A DNA stretch of 64,000 bases from Neptunicoccus sediminis (lineage in GTDB: Bacteria > Pseudomonadota > Alphaproteobacteria > Rhodobacterales > Rhodobacteraceae): positions 23,097 through 87,096 of the forward strand of contig NZ_MDVX01000018.1 in NCBI RefSeq assembly GCF_001719615.1, written 5' to 3'. Position numbers and translations under genes: made by a program. Each line of letters begins with the position of its first letter. The first letter of the stretch is position 1. The notes under the pieces are model-generated. The model was not told the origin of the DNA. It saw nothing but the letters and a program-made list of their open reading frames with translations, and ran no database searches. This document shows positions 8,738-17,035 of this stretch, piece after piece.

Positions 8738-9133
8738 TTGATCGGGATCGTGATAGTTGCGCATGGGGGGCTGGCCAAGGAATATCTGGCCGCAGCCGAG
8801 CATGTGTTAGGTAAGCTGGAAAATGTCGAAGCCATTCCAACCGCCGCTGAGGTGGATCGGGACGCCAAGCAAAACGAGATTTGTTTGGCCGCGGACCGTG
8901 TGGACGAAGGCGACGGCGTGGTTGTGGTGGTGGATATGTTCGGGTCCTCGCCAAGCAACCTTGCCATGAAAGCCTGCTCCGGTTCGGGACGCAGGATCAT
9001 GTATGGCGCCAATCTGCCAATGCTGGTAAAACTCGCCAAATCCCGCCGGTTGCCGCTGGATGTGGCCGTGGAACAGGCGATTACAGCCGGCAAGAAATAC
9101 ATCAACGCCAGTAATGGCCTTCAAATCCCTTAA
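8738..9133 (+). CDS. PTS EIIA component, mannose family
   Basis: 131 residues, a single EIIA-Man domain. The phosphorylatable histidine is His9 in IVIVAHGGLAKEY, and the second half has VVVVVDMFGSSPSNLAM. I place the start at TTG 8738 because AAGGAG at 8724-8729 is 8 nt upstream; the in-frame GTG at 8729 overlaps that site. No EIIB or EIIC sugar permease is nearby, so this is a regulatory phosphotransferase component that receives phosphate from HPr rather than a sugar importer. Enzyme I is not in the window. Confidence 0.88.
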   Translation: MIGIVIVAHGGLAKEYLAAAEHVLGKLENVEAIPTAAEVDRDAKQNEICLAADRVDEGDGVVVVVDMFGSSPSNLAMKACSGSGRRIMYGANLPMLVKLAKSRRLPLDVAVEQAITAGKKYINASNGLQIP

Positions 9134-9147
9134 AGAAAAGGTGCTCT

Positions 9148-9414
9148 GTGCGTTTGGATCTCGATATCATTAACGAAAAGGGCCTGCACGCGCGGGCTTC
9201 GGCCAAATTTGTAGAAACGGTGGAAGCCTATGATGCGCAGGCAGTCGTGGCCAAAGACGGCATGGAAGTGGGGGGCGATAGCATTATGGGTTTGATGATG
9301 CTCGCGGCTTCCAAAGGCAGTCAGATTACGATAGAGACCAGCGGAAACCAATCGCAAGAGCTGGCAGAAGCGCTGCGTGAGCTCGTGGGCGACTTCTTTG
9401 GCGAAGGAAAGTGA
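9148..9414 (+). CDS. ptsH: HPr phosphocarrier protein
   Basis: 88 residues from a GTG start. The active-site histidine is His14 in EKGLHARASAKF, phosphorylated by enzyme I. The regulatory serine is Ser45 in GGDSIMGLMML, the substrate of HPr kinase. Having both sites next to hprK and EIIA fits a regulatory phosphorelay. It lies 14 nt after the EIIA gene and its stop overlaps the start of the next gene, so all are probably one transcript starting at chvI or an internal promoter. Confidence 0.93.
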   Translation: MRLDLDIINEKGLHARASAKFVETVEAYDAQAVVAKDGMEVGGDSIMGLMMLAASKGSQITIETSGNQSQELAEALRELVGDFFGEGK

Positions 9415-10277
9415 TGACTGAAAAGCAAAGTGTGATCCTTGAGGCCACAGGCGGGACCGAACCGTATAAGGCCTCGGAGCTTACTTATGCAGGTTCATTC
9501 GATTCTCCCCTCAAGCGGATATTGATCCAGGTCATCGAGAATCTGACAGGGCGTCTGAAACTGTTGTGGCTGGTGCGCCAGTGGGAGCGGGACGAAAATC
9601 GTGATCCGGATTTTTGGAAATCGGTTCTGGACCGGCTGGACATCAAACTGACCACGCCGCAGGCGCAGCTCGATTATATCCCGAAGGAAGGTCCGCTGGT
9701 TGTGGTGTCCAACCATCCGCACGGGCTGGTGGACGGGATCGTTATGGCCCATCTTCTGAGCCATGCACGGGACGATTATAAAATCCTCGCGCGTGCCTTT
9801 CTGCGCCATGTGCCACGGATCGACAAATATCTGTTGCCGGTGGCCTTCCCCCATGAACCGGATGCCATCCAGACCAATATCCGCATGCGCAAGGAAGCAA
9901 TCAGCCATTTGAAAGAGGGCGGATGTATCGCGCTGTTTCCGGCCGGTACCGTGGCCACCAGCGACACGTGGTTCGGCCCTGTGGTAGATCCCGAATGGAT
10001 GCCCTTCACCGCGAAAATGATCCGCCAGTCCGGTGCGCAGGTCTTGCCGGTGTTCTTTCCGGGTGCCAACAGCCGCGCCTATCAGATTGCCAATAAATTG
10101 TCGGTGACGCTGCGCCAGTCGCTTTTGCTGCATGAGATCAAACACGCCATGCACAAGGATCAGGCTGTGGTCGTCGGAGAGCTGATTTCGCCTGAGGATC
10201 TGAAGTCTTTTGAAAAAGACGGCCCCGGTTTGATGAAGTTTCTCAAACAGAAAACCTATGATCTGAAACCGGCCTGA
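9414..10277 (+). CDS. PlsC-like lysophospholipid acyltransferase
   Basis: 287 residues. The acyltransferase block I is VVVSNHPHGLVDGIV (the His and Asp of the HX4D motif), and block III is the glycerophosphate-binding ALFPAGTVATS. This is the PlsC superfamily, which acylates lysophospholipids or related glycerolipids at the inner membrane. No clear membrane helix is present. The ATG at 9414 overlaps the HPr stop (GTGATG), with GAAGGAAAG just upstream, so it is translationally coupled to ptsH. The linkage of a lipid enzyme to the PTS block is conserved in relatives as far as I know. An ornithine-lipid acyltransferase is a possible alternative. Confidence 0.8.
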   Translation: MTEKQSVILEATGGTEPYKASELTYAGSFDSPLKRILIQVIENLTGRLKLLWLVRQWERDENRDPDFWKSVLDRLDIKLTTPQAQLDYIPKEGPLVVVSNHPHGLVDGIVMAHLLSHARDDYKILARAFLRHVPRIDKYLLPVAFPHEPDAIQTNIRMRKEAISHLKEGGCIALFPAGTVATSDTWFGPVVDPEWMPFTAKMIRQSGAQVLPVFFPGANSRAYQIANKLSVTLRQSLLLHEIKHAMHKDQAVVVGELISPEDLKSFEKDGPGLMKFLKQKTYDLKPA

Positions 10278-10280
10278 GGG

Positions 10281-10306
10281 TTTGAGTATTTCCGGAACAT
10301 TGAAGC
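10281..10306 (+). repeat. 26-nt dispersed repeat, copy A
   Basis: TTTGAGTATTT, then CC, then GGAACATTGAAGC. The same sequence with GT in the middle occurs at 14997-15022. This copy lies between the convergent ends of the acyltransferase gene and soxR. It has no hairpin potential by eye. Confidence 0.8.
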
Positions 10307-10313
10307 CGGTGGT

Positions 10314-10778
10314 TCAGATGTCTTGCGAGCGGTCGCCCAAGAGATAGCGGGGGCCTGTGCCCCGTGTGGCGGCCTTGTCAGCGGGATTATAGAGCGCGCA
10401 GGATTTCAGGGACAGGCAGCCGCAGCCGATACAGCCGTCCAGCTTGTCCCGCATGGCTTGCAGGGCGGTGATTTTTGCGTCGAGATGGCTTTTGAAATGG
10501 GTGCTGATCTTTGCCCAGTCCCGTTTTGTCGGGGTGCGTCCCTGTGGCAGCCGGTCCAGTTGCTGTTTGATCTGGGCGATGGAAAATCCGAACTGTTGGG
10601 CAATCAGAATGAACGAGACGCGTCGGATGTCGGCCCGCAGAAAGCGTCTCTGGCCGCCGGAATTGCGATTGGGGAACAGCAAGTCTTGGGATTCGTAGTA
10701 GCGCAATGCGGAAACGGCCACGCCGGTCCGTTCGGATAAGTAACCGATTGATATGGTTTTTTCGACTTTCGGGGGCAT
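10314..10778 (-). CDS. soxR: Redox-sensitive activator SoxR (MerR family)
   Basis: 154 residues from MPPKVEKTISIGYLSERTG. The MerR winged helix (residues 9-75) includes ALRYYESQDLLFPNRNSGGQRRF, followed by a coiled-coil dimer helix. The [2Fe-2S] cluster motif is CIGCGCLSLKSC near residue 120, four cysteines in the CX2CXCX5C spacing that is specific to SoxR. It activates promoters with an over-long spacer when the cluster is oxidised. A frame extending to 10832 is rejected because it would run into the divergent promoter. The only obvious target here is the divergent VOC gene; there is no soxS, as expected outside enterobacteria. Confidence 0.95.
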   Translation of the reverse strand: MPPKVEKTISIGYLSERTGVAVSALRYYESQDLLFPNRNSGGQRRFLRADIRRVSFILIAQQFGFSIAQIKQQLDRLPQGRTPTKRDWAKISTHFKSHLDAKITALQAMRDKLDGCIGCGCLSLKSCALYNPADKAATRGTGPRYLLGDRSQDI

Positions 10779-10788
10779 TGAAAAAATT

Positions 10789-10821
10789 CCTTGACCTAAA
10801 GTTAGGTTGAGGTCGTAGCCT
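10789..10821 (+). promoter_or_regulatory. SoxR-type promoter of the VOC gene
   Basis: The -35 TTGACC is at 10791-10796 and the -10 TAGCCT at 10816-10821, separated by exactly 19 bp, the abnormal spacing used by SoxR/MerR activators. Inside the spacer is a dyad, CCT-NN-ACCTAA / TTAGGT-NN-AGG (10789-10812), that differs from the enterobacterial sox box ACCTCAAGTTAACTTGAGG at only three positions in the core. Confidence 0.88.
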
Positions 10822-10858
10822 AGTGTTGTCAAGCGATCAGATCAAGAAGGAGACTGTT

Positions 10859-11242
10859 ATGGCCGAGGTAAGACTGGAACATGCAAATATTACCGTAAGC
10901 GACCCGGCACGGACCGCGAAGATGCTGGACGATATATTTGGCTGGAAGATCCGATGGGAGGGCGAAGCGATTGATGCGGGACGGTCCATCCATGTGGGCG
11001 GGACAGACAGCTATCTGGCGCTGTATCACAGTGGCACATCGCAAAATGCCGCCGGTGACAGTTATACGACAGTCGGCGGATTAAACCATCTGGCGGTGGT
11101 TGTGGATGACTTGCAGGCGGTGGATCGCAAGGTCCGCGCCGCCGGGTTCACCCCGGGCGAACACTATGACTACGAACCCGGAGAGCGGTTCTATTTCCAC
11201 GATCACGACGGGATCGAATTTGAAGTGGTCAGTTACCGCTGA
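10859..11242 (+). CDS. VOC-superfamily (glyoxalase/dioxygenase fold) protein, SoxR target
   Basis: 127 residues from MAEVRLEHANITVSDPARTA, two beta-alpha-beta-beta-beta modules of the vicinal oxygen chelate fold. The end YFHDHDGIEFEVVSY carries the glutamate that normally ligates the metal, and AEVRLEHANITV carries the first histidine. AGAAGGAGA precedes the ATG. Members include glyoxalase I, drug-binding resistance proteins and dioxygenases; the substrate cannot be told. Control by SoxR suggests detoxification of a redox-cycling compound or of a stress product. Its end overlaps the cobN end tail to tail by 10 nt. Confidence 0.82.
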   Translation: MAEVRLEHANITVSDPARTAKMLDDIFGWKIRWEGEAIDAGRSIHVGGTDSYLALYHSGTSQNAAGDSYTTVGGLNHLAVVVDDLQAVDRKVRAAGFTPGEHYDYEPGERFYFHDHDGIEFEVVSYR

Positions 11243-14200
11243 CCACTTCGCAGTTCCGAACGAAGCTCTTGGAGCGTGGCCTTTGCCGAGTTGGATTTTG
11301 GTGTCCAGAGGCCGCGCTCGATGGCTTCGAGCAGCCTTTCGCAGATTTCGCGCAGGGCCGGGGCATTGTGGTCATTGATGAAATCGCGGGTGTCTTCATC
11401 CTCGATAAAGGCGGCGTGGACCAGATCGAAATGATGCGATTTCACCGCGCCTGTGGTGGCTGAGAAGGCAAACATGTAATCAACCGTGGCGGCGATCTCA
11501 AACGCCCCTTTGTAGCCGTGGCGTTTCACACCGTCGATCCATTTCGGGTTCACCACGCGGGAGCGCACCACACGGGAGATTTCTTCGTCGAGCGTGCGGA
11601 TGACAGGGCGTTCGGGGCGGGAGTGATCGTTGTGATAGATCGGGCGGTCCTGTCCCTGAAGCGTGGAAATTGCCGCCGCTGCGCCGCCTTCGAACTGGTA
11701 GTAATCATCGGAATCGAGCAGATCGTGTTCGCGGTTGTCCTGATTCTGCACGATGGCTTCGGTTTGGGAGAGGCGCGTTTTCAACGCTTCCTTGGCGCGG
11801 GTGCCTTCGGTTTTTGCGCCATAGGCATAGCCGCCCCATTCAAGATAGGCTTCACCCAGATCGGCTTTGTCTGCCCAGAGCCTTTCGTCGATCATCGCCT
11901 GCAAGCCTGCGCCATAGGCGCCCGGTTTAGAACCGAAGACGCGGAAGGCGGCTTCCTCGGTGGCCTCGTCGCGCAGGCGGGCGGCGGCGGGGTTCTGATC
12001 GGCGGGTTCGTCCAATGCCATCACCGCGCGAGCTGCGGAATCCACCAGTGCCATTTGCTGCGGGAAGGCATCGCGGAAGAAGCCCGAGACCCGCAGTGTA
12101 ACATCGACGCGGGGACGGCCAAGCACGGATAGCGGCAGGATTTCAAATCCGGTCACGCGGCGGTTTGCGCTGTCCCATTGGGGTTTGACCCCCATCAGCG
12201 CCAGTGCTTGTGCGATGTCGTCGCCACCGGTGCGCATGTTGGCGGTGCCCCATGCGGTGATCAGCAGGGTACGGGGCCAGTCACCAAAGTCTTGCAGGTG
12301 GCGTTCAATCAGCAGGTTGGCGGATTTCCAGCCGAGCTTCCATGCGGTGGGCGTGGGCACGGCGCGGGAATCCACCGAGAAAAAGTTGCGTCCCGTAGGC
12401 AGGACGTCCATCCGGCCCCGTGTCGGTGCGCCAGAGGGGGCAGGGGCGACGAACCGACCGCTTAGTGCTGTAAGCAGGCCCTCTGTTTCGGCAGGGCCAC
12501 AGGCGCGGACGGTGGGGCGGATGTGGGTTTCGATATGGGCAATGACTTTGGCCGTGGTTGGCAGGCCCGTGACATCTGCGCCCGTGATCAGGCGGGTTGC
12601 GAGCAGTTCGATACGTTCCACCGTGTCGCCATTCGTGCGCCACGGGCTGTCATCCAGATCGCTTAACTGTTGCGGGCGCGGGCCGTTCCAAGGCTCGGCC
12701 ATAGCGCAGTCCAGCGGATCAAAGCCGAGGGTCAGGTCAGTCGCAATCGCCCGTTGCAGCGACGCATCCCCGCCGGTTCCATCGCCGCGGGGCACGCGGG
12801 CCAGTGCTGCGATCAGGTCGGTTTCCAGCCGGTCGGTGGGGGAGGCGCCGAAAATGTGCAATCCATCGCGAATCTGGGATTCTTTCAGTTCGCACAGGTA
12901 TTCGTCCAGTTTGGCGAGGTCGTTTTCCTCATCCCCAGAGGTCATGCCTGCGTCCGTGTCGATGCCGGTGGCCGAAGTCAGGGCCAGAATTTCGCGGCGC
13001 AGATGGGTCAGGCGGCGGGGATCGACCCCTGCGGCCTCATAGTATTCATCAACGAGGGCTTCAAGATCGCGCAGCGGGCCGTAGGTTTCGGCGCGGGTCA
13101 GGGGCGGTGTCAGATGGTCGATAATAACCGCCTGTGCTCGGCGCTTGGCCTGTGTGCCTTCTCCTGGATCATTGACGATGAACGGGTAGATATGGGGCAT
13201 CGGGCCGAGGATCGCCTCTGGCAGACAGGTTTCAGACAGGGCCAGCGCCTTGCCCGGAAGCCATTCAAGGTTGCCGTGTTTGCCCATATGCACGATCGCA
13301 TCGGCGCGAAACTGGTTGCGTAGGTAAAAGTAGAAGGCGAGATAGTTATGCGGCGGCACCAGATCGGGGGAGTGGTAGGTATCGGTCGGGTCGATGTTGT
13401 AACCGCGTGCGGGTTGCATGCCCACCACTGCGTTGCCGAAGTGGAAAATCGACAGGGCGAAATGCCCGCAGTCGAGTTCTCCGGCGGTGTAGAACGGGTC
13501 GGCTTCGGGTTTGCCCCAGCGGTCCTCGATTTGTGCCCGCACATCGTAGGGCAGTTGGGCATAGGCGATCTGGTAGTCTGCCATCGACATTTCCACGCCG
13601 CCCGTCCGGTCTGCGCGGTCGGTCAGCCAGTTTGTCGGGCCCGCCATGATCTGCGTCATCAGCGCATCGCTGTCTTCGGGGATGTTGCGGATGGTATAGC
13701 CTGCACTGTCGAGCGACTTTAGCGCCGCCACTGTGGAGGCAGGAGTGTCGAGGCCGACGCCATTGGCCAGCCGGCCGTCTTTGTTCGGGTAATTCGCAAG
13801 GATCAGGGCAGCGCGGCGGTCCTGTGTCGGGGTGTGGCGCAGGCTGGCCCAGTTTTTCGCCAGTTCGGCCACAAATTCTATCCGGTCCCCGACCGCGCGG
13901 TAGGTGGCAATGGGGCATTCGGTGGCTTCGTCAAAATAGGCTTCGCCCTTGAAGGACACGGCGCGGGAGAGAATGCGACCGTCCACTTCGGGCAGGGCAA
14001 CGTTCATGGCGATGTCGCGGGCCGACAGCCCGTTCAGACCGGAGGCCCAGCTTTCTTCGGAAGCGCCCGAAAGGACCACCTGAAACACCGGCGCTGCGTT
14101 GGCAAAAGCTGCGGCAAGCGGGTTGGTCGTCGGTGCGTCACCGGCATGGGGGGAGCCGACCGCGAAAGATGTGCAGTTCAGGATCACCGCAGGCGGTGCG

Positions 14201-14961
14201 GCGGTGAAGAGGGATTCAAGCGTTGCGGTTGAGATCGGGTCTTTCAGCGAAGCCACAAAAACCGGCAAGGGGTTGAGACCGGCCCGCAGCAGGGATTTGG
14301 TCAGGCGGTTGATCGGGTGCAGCCCTGCGCCCTGCACCAGCGCGCGGTAAAAGACGAGCGGAACCACCGGGGCATCCGGTGTCCAGCTTTGCTGTAGGGT
14401 TGCGAGGTCGGCAATGCCTGCACCCGGCCAGTAGATACCAGCCCGCAGCAGGGGTTTGGCGGGGGCGGGTTTTTCGCTGCCCTGTACCATCGCATTGGCG
14501 TAGGAGAGGAAGTTGGCGTTATTCTCGGGGCCGCCTTCGACCATATAGGCCCAGAGGTTTTCCCAATCCTCGCGCGGGACGGTTGAGAGCCGCCAGAGGT
14601 CCTCGTCCGGTTTGTCATCTCCGGGGAGCGCGGCAAAGGGAATGCCCTGCTGCCCGAGGTGTATGGCGTATTGTTCCAGCCCATATTTCCAGTAGCCTGT
14701 ACCGCCAAGGCATCGCGCAATGACCAGTCTGGATTTTGTTGCACAGTTTTCGATGTGCAGGTCCACAGACATCGGGTGTTGCAGGTGGGTCAGATTGGCC
14801 AGCCGCAGGGTCGGGGCGTCGGCCAGTTCTGCACGTGCTTCCGACAGGCCGGCCAGTTCGGTATCAGCGGCAGAGATGAACACCACATCGGCCGGGGTCT
14901 GGCCCAGATCTACGGGTTCATTGTCGTCAATCGTGCCGGGCTGGGCGTTCAATAGGTGCAT
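11233..14961 (-). CDS. cobN: Cobaltochelatase subunit CobN
   Basis: 1242 residues, the expected size of the large subunit that inserts Co2+ into hydrogenobyrinic acid a,c-diamide in aerobic cobalamin synthesis, with CobS and CobT (not in this window). Recognisable segments are ADAIVHMGKHGNLEWLPGKA near residue 560, MPHIYPFIVNDPGEGTQAKRRAQA near 590, the GRNFFSVDSRAVPTPTAW motif near 870, and RVSGFFRDAFPQQ near 965. The same fold is used by the magnesium chelatase BchH, but the length and cob neighbours favour CobN. The ATG at 14961 follows the GNAT gene by 72 nt on the same strand, so cobW-GNAT-cobN is probably one transcript. Confidence 0.96.
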   Translation of the reverse strand: MHLLNAQPGTIDDNEPVDLGQTPADVVFISAADTELAGLSEARAELADAPTLRLANLTHLQHPMSVDLHIENCATKSRLVIARCLGGTGYWKYGLEQYAIHLGQQGIPFAALPGDDKPDEDLWRLSTVPREDWENLWAYMVEGGPENNANFLSYANAMVQGSEKPAPAKPLLRAGIYWPGAGIADLATLQQSWTPDAPVVPLVFYRALVQGAGLHPINRLTKSLLRAGLNPLPVFVASLKDPISTATLESLFTAAPPAVILNCTSFAVGSPHAGDAPTTNPLAAAFANAAPVFQVVLSGASEESWASGLNGLSARDIAMNVALPEVDGRILSRAVSFKGEAYFDEATECPIATYRAVGDRIEFVAELAKNWASLRHTPTQDRRAALILANYPNKDGRLANGVGLDTPASTVAALKSLDSAGYTIRNIPEDSDALMTQIMAGPTNWLTDRADRTGGVEMSMADYQIAYAQLPYDVRAQIEDRWGKPEADPFYTAGELDCGHFALSIFHFGNAVVGMQPARGYNIDPTDTYHSPDLVPPHNYLAFYFYLRNQFRADAIVHMGKHGNLEWLPGKALALSETCLPEAILGPMPHIYPFIVNDPGEGTQAKRRAQAVIIDHLTPPLTRAETYGPLRDLEALVDEYYEAAGVDPRRLTHLRREILALTSATGIDTDAGMTSGDEENDLAKLDEYLCELKESQIRDGLHIFGASPTDRLETDLIAALARVPRGDGTGGDASLQRAIATDLTLGFDPLDCAMAEPWNGPRPQQLSDLDDSPWRTNGDTVERIELLATRLITGADVTGLPTTAKVIAHIETHIRPTVRACGPAETEGLLTALSGRFVAPAPSGAPTRGRMDVLPTGRNFFSVDSRAVPTPTAWKLGWKSANLLIERHLQDFGDWPRTLLITAWGTANMRTGGDDIAQALALMGVKPQWDSANRRVTGFEILPLSVLGRPRVDVTLRVSGFFRDAFPQQMALVDSAARAVMALDEPADQNPAAARLRDEATEEAAFRVFGSKPGAYGAGLQAMIDERLWADKADLGEAYLEWGGYAYGAKTEGTRAKEALKTRLSQTEAIVQNQDNREHDLLDSDDYYQFEGGAAAAISTLQGQDRPIYHNDHSRPERPVIRTLDEEISRVVRSRVVNPKWIDGVKRHGYKGAFEIAATVDYMFAFSATTGAVKSHHFDLVHAAFIEDEDTRDFINDHNAPALREICERLLEAIERGLWTPKSNSAKATLQELRSELRSGQR

Positions 14962-14996
14962 ATCGGGCAGGGCCTGTGTTTGGCGCGGGGGCCGGA

Positions 14997-15022
14997 TTTG
15001 AGTATTTGTGGAACATTGAAGC
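14997..15022 (+). repeat. 26-nt dispersed repeat, copy B
   Basis: It matches copy A (10281-10306) at 24 of 26 positions and has the same orientation. It lies in the 72-bp gap between the GNAT gene and cobN. Confidence 0.8.
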
Positions 15023-15033
15023 GGGAGAGCCGC

Positions 15034-15486
15034 TTAAACTTTGCGTTCCATGAAGAGGCTGGCGGGGTGGTCGGGATAGTCGCCAAAGGGTCCGCAATAG
15101 GTAAACCCGTGCTTCTGGTAGAGCTTTTGTGCAGCGGTCAGCGTATCCCCCGTTTCAAGCCGGACCAGTGGCAGGTTCTGGCTCCGCGCGATTTTGACCA
15201 GTTCCGAGACGAGCGCATCGGCGGCACCTTTGCCGCGGGCCTCCGGGGTGGTGAACATGGACTTGAGTTCGCCGTAGCCGCCCTTGTTGGCCAGCGCCCC
15301 GCAGCCGATGGTGTCGGTGCCGTCCTTTACCACCAGAAAGGTGATTTGCGGCGTGCAAAGATCGTCGATTTCCAGATAATGGCAGCTCTCGGCGGGGAAG
15401 AGTTCGTTCATTAATGCGTGGCTGGCCTGAAGCAAACGGGTTGCTTCAGGGCTGCGGGGATCGCCTTTTAGAACGGTGAGGCTCAT
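15034..15486 (-). CDS. GNAT-family N-acetyltransferase
   Basis: 150 residues. The acetyl-CoA-binding motif A is LKSMFTTPEARGKGAADALVSELVKIA (the R-G-K-G core near residue 85), and the C-terminal part has LYQKHGFTYCGPFGDY and SLFMERKV. These are classic GNAT features of the PhnO/ElaA-like small acetyltransferases. The substrate is unknown. Its ATG overlaps the cobW stop, and cobN follows, so it is embedded in the cobalamin operon. No known step of cobalamin synthesis uses such an enzyme, so it may be a passenger. Confidence 0.85.
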   Translation of the reverse strand: MSLTVLKGDPRSPEATRLLQASHALMNELFPAESCHYLEIDDLCTPQITFLVVKDGTDTIGCGALANKGGYGELKSMFTTPEARGKGAADALVSELVKIARSQNLPLVRLETGDTLTAAQKLYQKHGFTYCGPFGDYPDHPASLFMERKV

Positions 15487-16574
15487 GCGTTGAGGGCCGT
15501 GGTGATGGCCGCCTGATCGAGACCGGATTCACCGATCACCACAAGGCGGGTTGTGCGGGTTTCTTGGGCCGTGAAGGGACGGTCGAAATAGGTGTCCACA
15601 CGGGGACCAACCGCCTGAAGGGTCAGGCGCATCGGTTTTCCCGACACTGCAGCAAACCCTTTGAGGCGCAGGATGTCGTGCTGGCGGATCACATCGGCAA
15701 CCTGCTTGGCAAAGGCGCTAGGGTCGGTGATTTCGGCCCGCTCAACCACGAAGGATTCAAACTCGTCGTGACCGTGGCTGTGCTCGTGGCTGTGCGCATG
15801 ATCGTGGTGGTGATCGTCGTCATGATGGTCGTCTTCATCGTGATGGTGATGGTGGTGGATTTCGTGACGGGCGTCGAGGTCGTCCTCTGCGCCGATCCCC
15901 TGACCGAGCAACACGTCAACGGGCAGCGCACCCATAGAGGCTTTGACCACCTGCACGCCGTCGCGACTCTCGGATTTCAATTTGGTCACAAGGCTGGCGG
16001 ATTCATCGTCGGACAGCAGGTCGGACTTATTCACAACGATCATATCGGCACAAGCGATCTGGTCTTCGAACAATTCGGACAGCGGGGTTTCGTGATCAAG
16101 GTTTTCATCCATTGCGCGCTGCGCATCCACCGCCGCCACGTTATGGGCGAAACGGCCTTCGGTTACGGCTTTGCCGTCGACTACAGTCACAACACCGTCA
16201 ACCGTCACACGTGTGCGGATTTCCGGCCAGTTAAAGGCGCGGACCAGCGGTTGGGGCAGGGCAAGGCCGGAGGTCTCGATCACGATATGATCGGGGGCGT
16301 TTTCACGCTCCAGCAGCTTTTCCATCGTGGGAATGAAATCATCGGCCACGGTGCAGCAGATACAGCCATTGGACAGTTCCATCACATCGTCTTCGGTGCA
16401 GGTTTCATCGCCGCAGCCTTTGAGGATGTCTCCGTCCACGCCAAGATCGCCAAATTCGTTGATGATCAGCGCGATGCGTTTGCCATTGGCGTTTTGCAGC
16501 ATGTGGCGGATGAGGGTTGTTTTGCCTGCGCCCAGAAAACCTGTGACGACTGTGGCGGGGATTTTAGCGGGCAT
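15483..16574 (-). CDS. cobW: CobW, G3E-family GTPase metallochaperone
   Basis: 363 residues. The P-loop GFLGAGKTT is at 12-20, the Walker B-like NEFGDLGVD near 40, the metal-binding CXCC motif (GCICC) at 70-74, the base-recognition NKSD near 195, and a COG0523 C-terminal domain follows residue 270. Between them is an exceptional His/Asp tract (about residues 238-272, roughly 18 histidines) that would bind several metal ions. CobW loads Co2+ for the CobNST chelatase. The ATG at 16574 is divergent from a DUF1636 gene only about 76 bp away. The related zinc chaperone ZigA/YeiR is the alternative, but the position before cobN decides for CobW. Confidence 0.95.
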   Translation of the reverse strand: MPAKIPATVVTGFLGAGKTTLIRHMLQNANGKRIALIINEFGDLGVDGDILKGCGDETCTEDDVMELSNGCICCTVADDFIPTMEKLLERENAPDHIVIETSGLALPQPLVRAFNWPEIRTRVTVDGVVTVVDGKAVTEGRFAHNVAAVDAQRAMDENLDHETPLSELFEDQIACADMIVVNKSDLLSDDESASLVTKLKSESRDGVQVVKASMGALPVDVLLGQGIGAEDDLDARHEIHHHHHHDEDDHHDDDHHHDHAHSHEHSHGHDEFESFVVERAEITDPSAFAKQVADVIRQHDILRLKGFAAVSGKPMRLTLQAVGPRVDTYFDRPFTAQETRTTRLVVIGESGLDQAAITTALNA

Positions 16575-16650
16575 GGAATGATCCGTTGTTGTTGGTGAAT
16601 GGGGTTTGCGCTATGCGACGTCGGGAACGGGTCTAACGCGGGAGAGTGCT

Positions 16651-17001
16651 GTGCGCCATAGGGTGATTGTTTGCGCCACGTGCCGGAACAAGGGCGAGGC
16701 GGATTTTGCCGGACCGGAACTGGCCAAAGCGCTGCGGGACAGTTTTGCAGCGGACCCTTTGTTGCAGGATTTTACGGTGGAAACCCATGACTGCCTGTCC
16801 GCCTGTGCCAAACCGAACAGCCTGTCATTCAGGGCAGACGGCAAAGCGGCGTATCTGTTTGCGGGGGTCGATCCCGTGGCGGATCGCAGCGATATTGCGG
16901 CTTTTGCGCGACTGTATGCACAATCTGGCGATGGCTGGATTGAGGATGCGCGGCCCGCAGGCCGGTTGCGGTTCTGTCTGATCGGGCGAATACCGGCGTA
17001 G
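16651..17001 (+). CDS. DUF1636 predicted metal-binding protein
   Basis: 116 residues from GTG 16651, preceded by GGGAGAG. The thioredoxin-like ferredoxin pattern is visible as VIVCATCRNKGEAD near residue 5 and THDCLSACAKPNS near residue 50. Cysteines are spaced like the [2Fe-2S] ligands of small ferredoxins. DUF1636 genes are commonly found among cobalamin genes, and this one is divergent from cobW. Function unproven; electron transfer or metal binding is inferred. A longer start at TTG 16606 is possible but has no ribosome site. Confidence 0.78.
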   Translation: MRHRVIVCATCRNKGEADFAGPELAKALRDSFAADPLLQDFTVETHDCLSACAKPNSLSFRADGKAAYLFAGVDPVADRSDIAAFARLYAQSGDGWIEDARPAGRLRFCLIGRIPA

Positions 17002-17035
17002 GCTCCACCTGTCGGGGTTGGGCATGTCAGCGGGC

